A DNA stretch of 64,000 bases from an uncultured Cryomorphaceae bacterium (GCA_913049845.1 CAJWZE010000003.1:1-64000), one strand, 5' to 3'. Numbered from the stretch's first letter, positions 1 to 9,164 are shown. Notes: a model not told the origin generated them from the sequence alone. Made by a program: numbers and translations.

Positions 1-1
1 G

Positions 2-403
2 GAAAGCTTAAACCGTTGGTGGCGGCCTTCTTTGATGATGTTTGGTCCTTCCGACGACAGCAGCCCAAACTCTGAACAAAGTATGAAGTGGAAAATCAAG
101 CGCAAAAGCAACGATACGCTTCGTCAGGAGTTTGTAGACAAAACCGTTCCTCAAGCAGAATACTTGGGTTTAACAATTCCTGATGCAGATTTGAAATGGA
201 ATGAGAAGCGCGGTCACTACGATTTTGGCGAAATTAACTGGGCAGAGTTTTACGAAGTAATCAAGGGCAACGGCCCTTGCAACAAGGAGCGTATTGCGCA
301 TCACTTAAGAGCACACAATGAAGGATCTTGGGTTCGTGAAGCGGCTAATGCCTATGCAAAGAAACAGGCCGCCCGCAAGTCGAAAGACGCTTCAGCCGCA
401 TAA
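2..403 (+). CDS. paaA: 1,2-phenylacetyl-CoA epoxidase subunit PaaA, C-terminal part (truncated by window start)
   Basis: Frame open from base 2 ([24 protein letters not shown]...), PaaA-like C-terminus, followed by paaB and paaC. Confidence 0.9.
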   Translation, partial: ESLNRWWRPSLMMFGPSDDSSPNSEQSMKWKIKRKSNDTLRQEFVDKTVPQAEYLGLTIPDADLKWNEKRGHYDFGEINWAEFYEVIKGNGPCNKERIAHHLRAHNEGSWVREAANAYAKKQAARKSKDASAA

Positions 404-421
404 CAACTAAACGTTACTGCT

Positions 422-709
422 ATGATTGAGTCTAAATGGAGGCTATGGGAAGTTTTCCTTAGAAGCAAAAACGGCCTGTCCCACAAACATGTGGGAAGTC
501 TTCGCGCTACTGATGCAGACATGGCTATAAAAAATGCCCGTGACGTTTACACTAGGCGTTCAGAAGGCATAAGTATTTGGGTAATTCCTTCAGACGAAAT
601 CACGGCAAGCTCGCCCGATGAAAAAGACCCGCTATTCACTCCATCTGATGACAAAGTATACCGCCATCCCACATTTTACGACATTCCCGATGATGTCGAA
701 CACATGTAA
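422..709 (+). CDS. paaB: 1,2-phenylacetyl-CoA epoxidase subunit PaaB
   Basis: WEVFLRSKNGLSHKHVGSLRATDADMAIKNARDVYTRR is characteristic of PaaB; operon context. Confidence 0.95.
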   Translation: MIESKWRLWEVFLRSKNGLSHKHVGSLRATDADMAIKNARDVYTRRSEGISIWVIPSDEITASSPDEKDPLFTPSDDKVYRHPTFYDIPDDVEHM

Positions 710-712
710 GTT

Positions 713-1504
713 ATGGGAGGGGGTTGGTTAAACGCAGTAAAGCGAGACTTTACAAAAGACGAGGCAATCAGAGAGTACTTCTATTTTCTAGCAGACGACT
801 CACTCATTTTGGGACAGCAGCTTAGTAAGTGGTGTTCTAATGGGCCTGTGTTAGAACAAGATATTGCTATAATCAACACGGCTCTTGATCATATTGGTCG
901 TGCTAGACTATTGTATCAAGAGCTGGCCCGTTTAGAGGGCGGTAATGAGACAGAGGACACCCTGGCATATTTCCGAAATCATCTGCAATTTAAGAACGCT
1001 TTGCTTGTAGAGCAGCCCAACGGACACTGGGGAGACTCTGTTGTCCGCAGCTTTTTCATTGATACGTTCAACTTCTACCTCTACGGCGCTCTTAGGAACT
1101 GTAACAACAAAGCCCTTCGGGCAATCGCCGAAAAAGCCATTAAAGAAATTTCCTACCAAGCACAATGGAGCGCAGAATGGGTAGTTCGCTTGGGCGACGG
1201 AACGCAAGAGAGTCACAAGAGGGTTCAAGAAAGCGTTGATAGTCTTTGGATGTGGAGCGGTGAGCTGTTTGAAGATCACCCAATATTCGTGATTCTTAAG
1301 GACGAACTACCTTCTTTCACCGCGTTTAAAGAGCCCTGGATCAAAAAAGTCACCGAGGTCTTAAAAACGGCGACCCTAATTGTGCCTTCACCTGAATTGT
1401 GGATGCAAACCGGTGGACGCTATGGCGTTCACAGTTCACAACTGGGCTATATTCTAGGAGAGATGCAGAGTTTGGCGCGCACATATCCAGACGCCGCCTG
1501 GTAG
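713..1504 (+). CDS. paaC: 1,2-phenylacetyl-CoA epoxidase subunit PaaC
   Basis: YFLADDSLILGQQLSKWCSNGPVLEQDIAIINTALDHIGRARLLY is PaaC-like; operon context. Confidence 0.95.
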   Translation: MGGGWLNAVKRDFTKDEAIREYFYFLADDSLILGQQLSKWCSNGPVLEQDIAIINTALDHIGRARLLYQELARLEGGNETEDTLAYFRNHLQFKNALLVEQPNGHWGDSVVRSFFIDTFNFYLYGALRNCNNKALRAIAEKAIKEISYQAQWSAEWVVRLGDGTQESHKRVQESVDSLWMWSGELFEDHPIFVILKDELPSFTAFKEPWIKKVTEVLKTATLIVPSPELWMQTGGRYGVHSSQLGYILGEMQSLARTYPDAAW

Positions 1505-1629
1505 ACCAGCGGCCCGCTATTTATAGATTTCTTAACATTATTTAGTCCTTTGCCTTGGTTTTTGGCACGCACTTTGTAGTGTTGATTATGACGATATAGT
1601 TATCGTACGTGTTTTTGTGTTAAGCAAGT

Positions 1630-1657
1630 GAGGGTTAAAGTGGGGACTTTAACCCTC
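1630..1657. terminator. Perfect 11-bp inverted repeat GAGGGTTAAAG-TGGGGA-CTTTAACCCTC followed by a T-rich tract, between convergent paaC and metal permease genes
   Basis: Stem read directly; overlaps the stop codon of the minus-strand permease (1635). Confidence 0.75.
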
Positions 1658-2483
1658 TTTTCTTTTGAAGTAAAAAAGATATAACAAACAACACAAAGCT
1701 TACGACCGCCATTGAACCGCTAATTGATGCATCGAGTAAATCAGAGATATAGTATCCGCCCACAGCACTCAACAGCCCTTGAAAAACAACAAAAACCAGC
1801 ATTAGTCTTAAATCCTTTGTAAGCAAATACGCTGTTGCCGCAGGAACCACTAAAAAAGCAATTACAAGAATAGCGCCTACGCTTTCAAAGCTTACAACGG
1901 TGACTACAGAAGTTGCCGCCATAAGCGCATAATGCCAAAGGGTTGTTCTTATCCCTACACTTTCTGCATATTCGGGGTTAAAGCTGGTAAGCACCCATCC
2001 TTTGTAGCCAAGCCAAAAAACAAGCTGAATAAACAAAAAAAGGCTCGCAAGGGTCCACACAGCAGCAGGCGCGCGAAGCCCATAAAACACGGTTTGTTCT
2101 AACGGAACAAAAGCAAGTTCTCCATGAAGGACGCAATCTGCGTCAATATCAGCCTGACCGGCATACTTGGTGGCCAAAATAACACCCACCGCAAACAAGA
2201 AGGTGAAAACTGTTCCCATTGCTGCGTCGGCTTGCATTTTTCCTTTGGAAGAAAAGAGTTGTATCAAAAAAGTAGTCAGCACCCCTGTAACAATAGCTCC
2301 AAAAAGCAACGGCAGGGAAGCTTGAGATCCGCTTATTAAATAAGCAATGACAATACCGGGCAAGACAGCATGGGAAAGGGCGTCGCCCATCATGCTCATC
2401 TTTCGCAACAATAAAAGATTGCCTAGCGTTCCCGTAGAGGAAGCCACCAAAAAACCTGTTATGATAATCCAAAAAGCATCCAT
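1635..2483 (-). CDS. Metal (Mn/Zn/Fe) ABC transporter permease, system I second permease
   Basis: LRKMSMMGDALSHAVLPGIVIAYLISG motif of the ABC-3 permease family; hydrophobic. Confidence 0.9.
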   Translation of the reverse strand: MDAFWIIITGFLVASSTGTLGNLLLLRKMSMMGDALSHAVLPGIVIAYLISGSQASLPLLFGAIVTGVLTTFLIQLFSSKGKMQADAAMGTVFTFLFAVGVILATKYAGQADIDADCVLHGELAFVPLEQTVFYGLRAPAAVWTLASLFLFIQLVFWLGYKGWVLTSFNPEYAESVGIRTTLWHYALMAATSVVTVVSFESVGAILVIAFLVVPAATAYLLTKDLRLMLVFVVFQGLLSAVGGYYISDLLDASISGSMAVVSFVLFVISFLLQKKRGLKSPL

Positions 2484-2484
2484 A

Positions 2485-3789
2485 CTAGACTACATCAGGG
2501 TCTGGAACAATTTCGTGAATCTCTAAAATCGGATTAAAACGAGAACAAAGCCCTAATTCACGAAGTATTTCTTGCTCAATATCAGGAGTCAAGAAGTGTT
2601 CCATCGCCTCTGCTTCATCGTGAACGAGGTTAACACTCATCTGCATTCTGCGCCGCAAGTACACCTCCCATATTTTATGTCGGCGATCAATATCTGCACC
2701 ATAGCTCCTACCGGCTGTGCTAAGAGTAAAGCCTCCGTGCACACGGTGAATGAGGCCTTTACTGCTGAGTCTGGCCACTGTTCTATTCCATAGGTTTGGT
2801 TCAAAAAACTGTCGTTGTTTAATAGATTCCCTAGTGAAACGCTTTCCCTTGCCACGCACCTCGTTTTGAACGGCAGCTTTAAGAAGATTTTCTTCGTTTA
2901 TTCTTCGACGAAGCAGTAGCTTATTCCAGCGTTGATAAACTATTCCTTTCCTCGGCGCAAAAAGCATAGATATAAAGGCAATAACGCTTACGCTTACTAT
3001 CGTCCACGGACCTGTTGGCATGTTGGTCTGAGAATAACTAACAAATGCTCCTATCCAACCACCTAAAGAACCAAAAACACCGCTGATTATAAGCATGGGC
3101 ACCAGTCTGTCCGTCCAAAAACGCGCCGCGGTTGGAGGTATGATTAAAAGAGCACTCATCATAACAATACCAACAGCCTTTATACCGACGCTAATAGTAA
3201 GTATAGTAATGATGCTAATCAATGTATCCATTCTTCTTCTGCTAATTCCTATGCTTTCGGCATAATCCGAATTAATTATTATTGCTTTCAAACTCCAGTA
3301 GTTGGCAATAATCAGCAATAAAACCACGAGGGTAACGCTGGCAAAAGCAGCACTGTCAACAGGCGTCATAGCTGCTGCATTTCCGAATATATAGTGGTCT
3401 AATCCACTTTGGTCGCTAAAAGAGCTTGATTGTATAATTGTTAACAAAACAATGCCGAGACCAAAGAAACTTGAGAGCACAATAGCCAAAGCGCTATCGC
3501 CTTTAATTTTGCTTTGCTGAGTAATATAATCGACGACACAGATGCTGATCCATCCGCTTAATGCCGCACCTAAAATCATCACGGGAGCATTCTTCACTCC
3601 GCTCAAAAGAAATGCAATTAAAACACCCGGCAGCATACTGTGTGCCACCGTCTCTCCAACCAGTGTTTTTTTTCTTAAATAGTTAAAGCCACCAACGATT
3701 CCGCTCATACCGCCTAATAAAACAATGGCTACAACTACATACCTAACGTTTGGGTCTTCAAGGCTAAGGTATTTGACTAAAACATCCAA
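2485..3789 (-). CDS. Metal ABC transporter permease with C-terminal winged-helix/DtxR-type metal-binding domain, system I
   Basis: LRKKTLVGETVAHSMLPGVLIAF permease motif; C-terminus HKIWEVYLRRRMQMSVNLVHDEAEAMEHFLTPDIEQEIL is DtxR/MntR-like. Called start is TTG, directly abutting the upstream SBP stop. Confidence 0.88.
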   Translation of the reverse strand: MDVLVKYLSLEDPNVRYVVVAIVLLGGMSGIVGGFNYLRKKTLVGETVAHSMLPGVLIAFLLSGVKNAPVMILGAALSGWISICVVDYITQQSKIKGDSALAIVLSSFFGLGIVLLTIIQSSSFSDQSGLDHYIFGNAAAMTPVDSAAFASVTLVVLLLIIANYWSLKAIIINSDYAESIGISRRRMDTLISIITILTISVGIKAVGIVMMSALLIIPPTAARFWTDRLVPMLIISGVFGSLGGWIGAFVSYSQTNMPTGPWTIVSVSVIAFISMLFAPRKGIVYQRWNKLLLRRRINEENLLKAAVQNEVRGKGKRFTRESIKQRQFFEPNLWNRTVARLSSKGLIHRVHGGFTLSTAGRSYGADIDRRHKIWEVYLRRRMQMSVNLVHDEAEAMEHFLTPDIEQEILRELGLCSRFNPILEIHEIVPDPDVV

Positions 3790-4695
3790 TTATTTTAAGT
3801 ATTCTGTAATGGTCTTAGCATTAAAAATGAGCATTTTAAAATAGGTGTTCCTATCCTCTTCATTTCCGAGGCTATCGCTTAATAATTCGGGTCCGATTTT
3901 TACGTCAAACCCTTTTGATACACAACCCCTCTGAACGCTTTCCATTGCTTGGGGGCTAATAATATTTTCGAGGAAAATAGCTGGAACCTGTTGTTCGACA
4001 ATGAAGTCTACCAAATCCGTTATTTCTCGCAATCCAAATTCACTTACCGTACTAGCTCCTTGAAGTGTTTTAACGCGCAATCCGTAATTCCTAGCAAAAT
4101 AACTAAGCGCATCGTGTGTGGTTATAACCAAGCGTTGCTGCTCTGGTATAGTTTTTATAGTATTATTTACTTCTATGGCCACTGAATCCATCGCTGAAAA
4201 ATAGTTGTTCGCCTTTTGTTTAATACCCACTGCTTGAACCGGATAATTTTGAAGTAATTCTCCTACAATCGTTTTGATAGAATTTTGCGCTAGCTCTATA
4301 TCAAACCACGCGTGTGGATCGGTTGATGCTGGAAAGTTTGGATCGCGAATAATTAACTCTTTAGGAAAATTCTTAGCCGCATCGATGATAAGTTTATCCT
4401 CCATATGCTCTAGCACTTCTATAATCTTCCCTTCTAAATGAAGCCCATGGTAAATGATAACATCTGCCTCTCGCAACAGATCTAAATCCTTTTTTGATGG
4501 TTTATAGACGTGAGGATCTATACCTACTTTTAATAGTGGAATTACTTCCATATTATCTGAAGCAACATTGCTTACCCAGTCGGTCATAATGCTTGTTGTA
4601 CAAACAACTTTTATTCTTCCGTCTTTACTGTCCTTCGGAGTAGTTGTACAAGCAAATAGCAATACGCTAGCGAAAAGGGAAATTAGAAAACGCAT
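3790..4695 (-). CDS. Metal ABC transporter substrate-binding lipoprotein (TroA/ZnuA-like), system I
   Basis: Lipoprotein signal MRFLISLFASVLLFACTTT; GIDPHVYKPSKKDLDLLREADVIIYHGLHLEGK; TDPHAWFDIEL. Start set to Met10 of the listed ORF. Confidence 0.9.
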   Translation of the reverse strand: MRFLISLFASVLLFACTTTPKDSKDGRIKVVCTTSIMTDWVSNVASDNMEVIPLLKVGIDPHVYKPSKKDLDLLREADVIIYHGLHLEGKIIEVLEHMEDKLIIDAAKNFPKELIIRDPNFPASTDPHAWFDIELAQNSIKTIVGELLQNYPVQAVGIKQKANNYFSAMDSVAIEVNNTIKTIPEQQRLVITTHDALSYFARNYGLRVKTLQGASTVSEFGLREITDLVDFIVEQQVPAIFLENIISPQAMESVQRGCVSKGFDVKIGPELLSDSLGNEEDRNTYFKMLIFNAKTITEYLK

Positions 4696-4828
4696 CTTAT
4701 TTTGATTTATTCTAAATAACAAAAGTAACTCGTAGAGTTGTTCGAAACCCTTTGAGAAAGTCTTTTTTTAATCCAACAGCTTACAGAGCTATTCATCGTA
4801 TTTTTGAAAGAAATTTATAACCCAATAC

Positions 4829-6370
4829 ATGGAAGCATTTACACCTTCTCAGATCTTAGAATCTTTAAACCTTACTAGAGCTGTCCACGGAACCTCAACT
4901 GGTCAGCAGTGGATGGAAAGCAGTGATACCATTACGTCTAACTCGCCTATTGACAACCTTGAATTAGGCAGCGTAAGTATTACTACTAAAGAACAATATA
5001 ATGCAGTAGTTACTGCCGCATCTGAAGCTTTTAAAACGCTCCGTAGTATGCCAGCTCCTAAAAGAGGTGAGTTGATGCGCCAATTTGGAAATGCCCTACG
5101 CGAAGAAAAAGCAGAACTTGGTGCTTTGGTTTCCTTGGAAATGGGAAAAAGCTACCAAGAAGGCCTCGGTGAAGTCCAAGAAATGATAGATATCTGTGAT
5201 TTTGCCGTTGGTCTTTCGCGACAGTTATATGGTCTAACTATCAAGAGTGAAAGAACGTCCCACCATATGATGGAACAGTGGCATCCGCTTGGAGTAGTAG
5301 GTGTAATTTCTGCCTTCAATTTCCCTGTTGCTGTATGGGCTTGGAATTTTGCATTAGCCATAGTTTGTGGTAATACCGTGGTTTGGAAAGGCAGTGAAAA
5401 AGCACCATTATGTGCAGTTGCGTGCCAACACATTTGGAATAAAGTTGCAGCTGCAAATAACCTTCCAGAGGGAATTTCTTCGATCATCACTGGTAATTAC
5501 ACACGTGGTGAATGGATGACGCACGATGAAAGAATGCCACTGATATCAGCTACAGGTTCTACTAGAATGGGAAGAATAGTTGGCGCTCAAGTTGCTTCAA
5601 GGTTTGGAAAATCTATACTTGAATTAGGTGGGAATAATGCCATTATTATCACACCAACTTGTGATTTAAAAATGACTGTTACCGGTGCATTGTTTGGTGC
5701 AGTTGGAACGTGTGGTCAACGTTGTACTTCAACAAGAAGACTTATTATCCACGAGAGTGTTTATAATAAAGTAAAGAACGCTTTAATTGAGGCATACGGT
5801 CAAATTAAAATTGGTAACCCGCTAGATGAAAGTAATCATGTAGGACCATTGATTGATCAAGATGCTATAAAAGCCTTCTTAGGTACTATTAAAAATGTTC
5901 AATCAGAGGGTGGAAAAGTACTCTACGGCGGTAGAGTTCTTGAAGGAGGAATATATAACGATGGATTTTATGTTCAACCTTGTATCATTGAAGCATTAAA
6001 CGATTATGATAGCGTCCAAAAAGAGACCTTCGCACCTATCCTTTACTTATTAAAATATGAAGGTGATGTGGAAAATGCTATTGCTATTCAAAACAATGTA
6101 AAGCAAGGTTTATCGAGTGCTATTATGACTAGCGATGTTAGAGAAGCAAATATTTTCTTGAGTGAAAGTGGTTCGGATTGCGGTATTGCTAATGTCAATA
6201 TTGGTACCTCTGGTGCAGAAATTGGCGGAGCATTTGGTGGAGAAAAAGAAACTGGCGGTGGCCGTGAAAGTGGATCAGATGCTTGGAAAGCATATATGCG
6301 CCGCCAAACCAATACCTTAAATTATGGTAAAGATCTACCACTTGCCCAAGGCATTGAATTCAATATTTAA
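4829..6370 (+). CDS. amaB: Aldehyde dehydrogenase, ALDH7 type (L-piperidine-6-carboxylate / alpha-aminoadipic semialdehyde dehydrogenase)
   Basis: [65 protein letters not shown]. Confidence 0.85.
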   Translation: MEAFTPSQILESLNLTRAVHGTSTGQQWMESSDTITSNSPIDNLELGSVSITTKEQYNAVVTAASEAFKTLRSMPAPKRGELMRQFGNALREEKAELGALVSLEMGKSYQEGLGEVQEMIDICDFAVGLSRQLYGLTIKSERTSHHMMEQWHPLGVVGVISAFNFPVAVWAWNFALAIVCGNTVVWKGSEKAPLCAVACQHIWNKVAAANNLPEGISSIITGNYTRGEWMTHDERMPLISATGSTRMGRIVGAQVASRFGKSILELGGNNAIIITPTCDLKMTVTGALFGAVGTCGQRCTSTRRLIIHESVYNKVKNALIEAYGQIKIGNPLDESNHVGPLIDQDAIKAFLGTIKNVQSEGGKVLYGGRVLEGGIYNDGFYVQPCIIEALNDYDSVQKETFAPILYLLKYEGDVENAIAIQNNVKQGLSSAIMTSDVREANIFLSESGSDCGIANVNIGTSGAEIGGAFGGEKETGGGRESGSDAWKAYMRRQTNTLNYGKDLPLAQGIEFNI

Positions 6371-6373
6371 ATA

Positions 6374-7138
6374 ATGATTACAGGAGTAAAAATGGGGACT
6401 GAAGAACTTTCAGCGCCCCCTTTTTTTTTCGGTATAGGCAGCTGCTTTGTTAGTAACCTTGATCCTTTTTTAAGTAAGTGGGGATATAAGTACCAATTCA
6501 ACCCGCTAGGCACCTCTTTCAATCCAATCAGCATTTCGAAACAACTACGCTGGATTTTTTGTAATAAGGAATTATCACCCAATTTTAATTATCAAGGAAT
6601 CTTTCACCAACTCGACGCAGCTAATAAGTGGCAAGGTAAAAGTGATACTGTACTTAAAGAATATATAGAAAAAACGAGAAATGAAATTAAACAATACCTA
6701 AACCAATCTGGTAAAAAACTCATTTTCGTAATTTCTTTAGGTACCTCCCACGCTTGGTTTAAAGGAAACCAACTAGTTAATAATTGCCACAAACTGCCTG
6801 GTCATTTTTTTGAGCGAAGGTTATTGAATAAGGAGGAAATAGTTACTGAATGGAAACATACTTTATCTAAATTGCCAGAAAATCTAAAAATCATTTTTAC
6901 CGTGAGCCCAGTTCGTTATACAAGAATTGGTTTACAGGAAAATTTCTTAGGTAAATCCATCTTACGAACAGCAATCGAAGAACTGTTATTATCTCCTAAA
7001 GTTGTGTATTTCCCGAGTTTTGAAATTATTAATGATGAGCTTCGAGATTATTCCTTCTTCGAATCTAACGGCACTCATCCTAATTCGAAGGCGATAGAAG
7101 TGGTTATGGAGCGATTTAAGACGTTTTTAGACCTTTAA
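6374..7138 (+). CDS. GSCFA domain-containing protein
   Basis: FFFGIGSCFVSNLDPFLSKWGYKYQFNPLGTSFNPISISKQLRW; GTSHAW motif; 3 bp after the ALDH gene. Confidence 0.88.
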   Translation: MITGVKMGTEELSAPPFFFGIGSCFVSNLDPFLSKWGYKYQFNPLGTSFNPISISKQLRWIFCNKELSPNFNYQGIFHQLDAANKWQGKSDTVLKEYIEKTRNEIKQYLNQSGKKLIFVISLGTSHAWFKGNQLVNNCHKLPGHFFERRLLNKEEIVTEWKHTLSKLPENLKIIFTVSPVRYTRIGLQENFLGKSILRTAIEELLLSPKVVYFPSFEIINDELRDYSFFESNGTHPNSKAIEVVMERFKTFLDL

Positions 7139-7640
7139 TATACTCGGCCTTAAAATATATAATTCAAACACTGCAGCGGCGCTAATTGAATCTGTAATTA
7201 TTCCATCCATCACTTGCTGGTACAATCCTGAGAAATGAATCTTCTCAACGGTTAGATTTTCACTTTCTTCAGGTTGACTTGTAGCTTCAGTGAGATCTTC
7301 AGTAAAAAAATGGCTTTTTCATCACTTACACTATTGCTTAAATGCATCTCTAGAAGTGGTGTACAATTATTAGCAGTGTATCCCACTTCTTCTAATAATT
7401 TACGTTTGGCACTTTCTAAAGGATCAATACTGTGTAGTCCCCCACCTTCAGAAATCTCCCAGGAATAAGTATTCAAGGGAAATCTAAATTGACCTACACG
7501 CCAGGTAAATTCTTTTTATCAATGGATAAATTTTTAAAATTAACCTCACCGTAAATCCTAGCGCTTCCTCTTGGAGTTATAACATCACGATGATTAATTT
7601 GAATCCAAGGATTATCATAAGTGAATTTTTAATTATCCAA
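7127..7640 (-). pseudogene. Decayed NUDIX hydrolase (ADP-ribose pyrophosphatase-like)
   Basis: Three reading frames needed: FTYDNPWIQINHRDVITPRGSARIYGEVNFKNLSI, then TWRVGQFRFPLNTYSWEISEGGGLHSIDPLESAKRKLLEEVGYTANNC, then TEDLTEATSQPEESENLTVEKIHFSGLYQQVMDGIITDSISAAAVFELYILRPSI. Confidence 0.85.
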
Positions 7641-8070
7641 TCAGCTCTATATATAATAGAATTTATTTTAAAAGAGTATAGTAATAATAATAGTCCGTTA
7701 ATAACCGTGATAACTTAGTTACAACTCTCCTATGATTTATGACTTATAAATAGTTGTTATCAGATTTAAAATACTGTAATTACTGAATTATTTCAGGTAT
7801 ACTAATGTTATTCACAGTGTTTATTATTAAAATGAAATAGGAATTGTTAAATACTAGTTCATACTTGATATGTTAGTATACATTCTTTTTATGTGAACCG
7901 ATTTTGAAGAAGTAACAATAATTTCAAACCACACTTTAAAATATATTTTCCATATATAAAAACATGTGAATAATACAAGTGTGAGTTTTCAGATACTGTT
8001 CATAGGTTGTTCACATTAATCAACTAGGTTATACACAACAATTACGACCTTTGTAAAAACAACAAGTATT
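7640..8070. other. oriC: Candidate chromosomal replication origin (oriC): AT-rich intergenic region with DnaA-box cluster
   Basis: TTATTCACA 7808-7816 (+), TTATTCACA 7965-7973 (-), TTATACACA 8029-8037 (+), near match TTGTTCACA 8007-8015 (+); mnmG and two parS-like sites nearby; G/C bias differs on the two sides in hand-counted samples. Confidence 0.75.
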
Positions 8071-8502
8071 ATGAAGATTGCTATTGGAACTGATCACGCG
8101 GGTGTAGAATTAAAGACAGAACTAATTAAAGTGCTTGAAACACACAGTGCTGAAGTATTAGATCAAGGACCTTTTTATAGCGATAGTGTTGATTATCCAG
8201 ATTATGGTCATAAAGTTGCTTCATTAGTATCGGAAGGAACTTGTTCTTTAGGTGTGGTTATTTGTGGATCTGGTAATGGGATTAATATGACCGTTAACAA
8301 GCATCAAAACATTCGTGGTGCATTATGTTGGTTGCCAGAGATTGCAGCGTTAGCACGTCAACACAATGATGCAAATATCATTGCTATACCTGCTCGTTTT
8401 ATAAGTACAGAAGAGGCTAAAGCAATACTTATATCATTCTTAACAAATGATTTTGAAGGAGGAAGACACAAACGTAGAGTTGATAAGATAGCGTGTTCTT
8501 AA
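8071..8502 (+). CDS. rpiB: Ribose-5-phosphate isomerase B
   Basis: MKIAIGTDHAGVELK...VVICGSGNGINMTVNKHQNIRGALCW. Confidence 0.95.
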   Translation: MKIAIGTDHAGVELKTELIKVLETHSAEVLDQGPFYSDSVDYPDYGHKVASLVSEGTCSLGVVICGSGNGINMTVNKHQNIRGALCWLPEIAALARQHNDANIIAIPARFISTEEAKAILISFLTNDFEGGRHKRRVDKIACS

Positions 8503-9164
8503 TATAAGACTTGAACATCTAAGTCTCCTTCATAACTTGACATATGAGTTTGTATATTAAGTGTTTTTAAACTTTCTAGGTAGCGATAAGAATAACCTAA
8601 TAGCATACCTGATGGTGGGTATGTGTTATTGATATTATTATAAATCTCAAGAGCATTAAGGTTCTTATTATAAACAGGAAAAACATTAATAGCTCCACCA
8701 AGTGCTAATCTTAGGTGATCATTCAAACTTCCTTGAAATAAAGGATAGAGTTTAATAAAAGGGGTACGGGTATTCATTCCCCAAGAACAAATATGGATAC
8801 ATTCTAATCCTGAGGCAGCAATACCGGTGAGTTTAATTTGTTGGTTAATATGATTGTATAAAGCAAGTCCAGTTATGCCACGTGTCAGTGAATTATCAGC
8901 ATTGAGCTTTTCTAGAAAATCACTCTCTAATTCTTGAATAATTATAACGTAGTAATCTTTACTCAAGTGTTTAATCAAAGAGTCATTAGCGGCTATATTT
9001 AGATCCGCAAAAAATAGTATTGCAGGATTCTTACGCTTACCTTTTATTTGAAAAGTGTAGTTATCATAAGAGGTTAAAGTACTAGAAGTACTACAATCGG
9101 TAAGACATGAAAGAAGGAATAGAAATAAAAGACTTTGTAAGACGTATTTTTTTACGTAAATCAT
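8499..9164 (-). CDS. Lipoprotein of unknown function
   Basis: N-terminal signal with Cys lipobox (YVLQSLLFLFLLSCLTDCSTS); no family recognised. Confidence 0.7.
   Translation of the reverse strand: MIYVKKYVLQSLLFLFLLSCLTDCSTSSTLTSYDNYTFQIKGKRKNPAILFFADLNIAANDSLIKHLSKDYYVIIIQELESDFLEKLNADNSLTRGITGLALYNHINQQIKLTGIAASGLECIHICSWGMNTRTPFIKLYPLFQGSLNDHLRLALGGAINVFPVYNKNLNALEIYNNINNTYPPSGMLLGYSYRYLESLKTLNIQTHMSSYEGDLDVQVLY

Noticed and set aside
2149-2472. 107-aa minus-strand ORF in another frame of the system I permease
   Set aside because: Out-of-frame overlap with a conserved permease; not protein-like
4700-4828. Possible tRNA-like T-arm (GTTCGAAACCC) upstream of the ALDH gene
   Set aside because: No matching acceptor, D or anticodon arms around it
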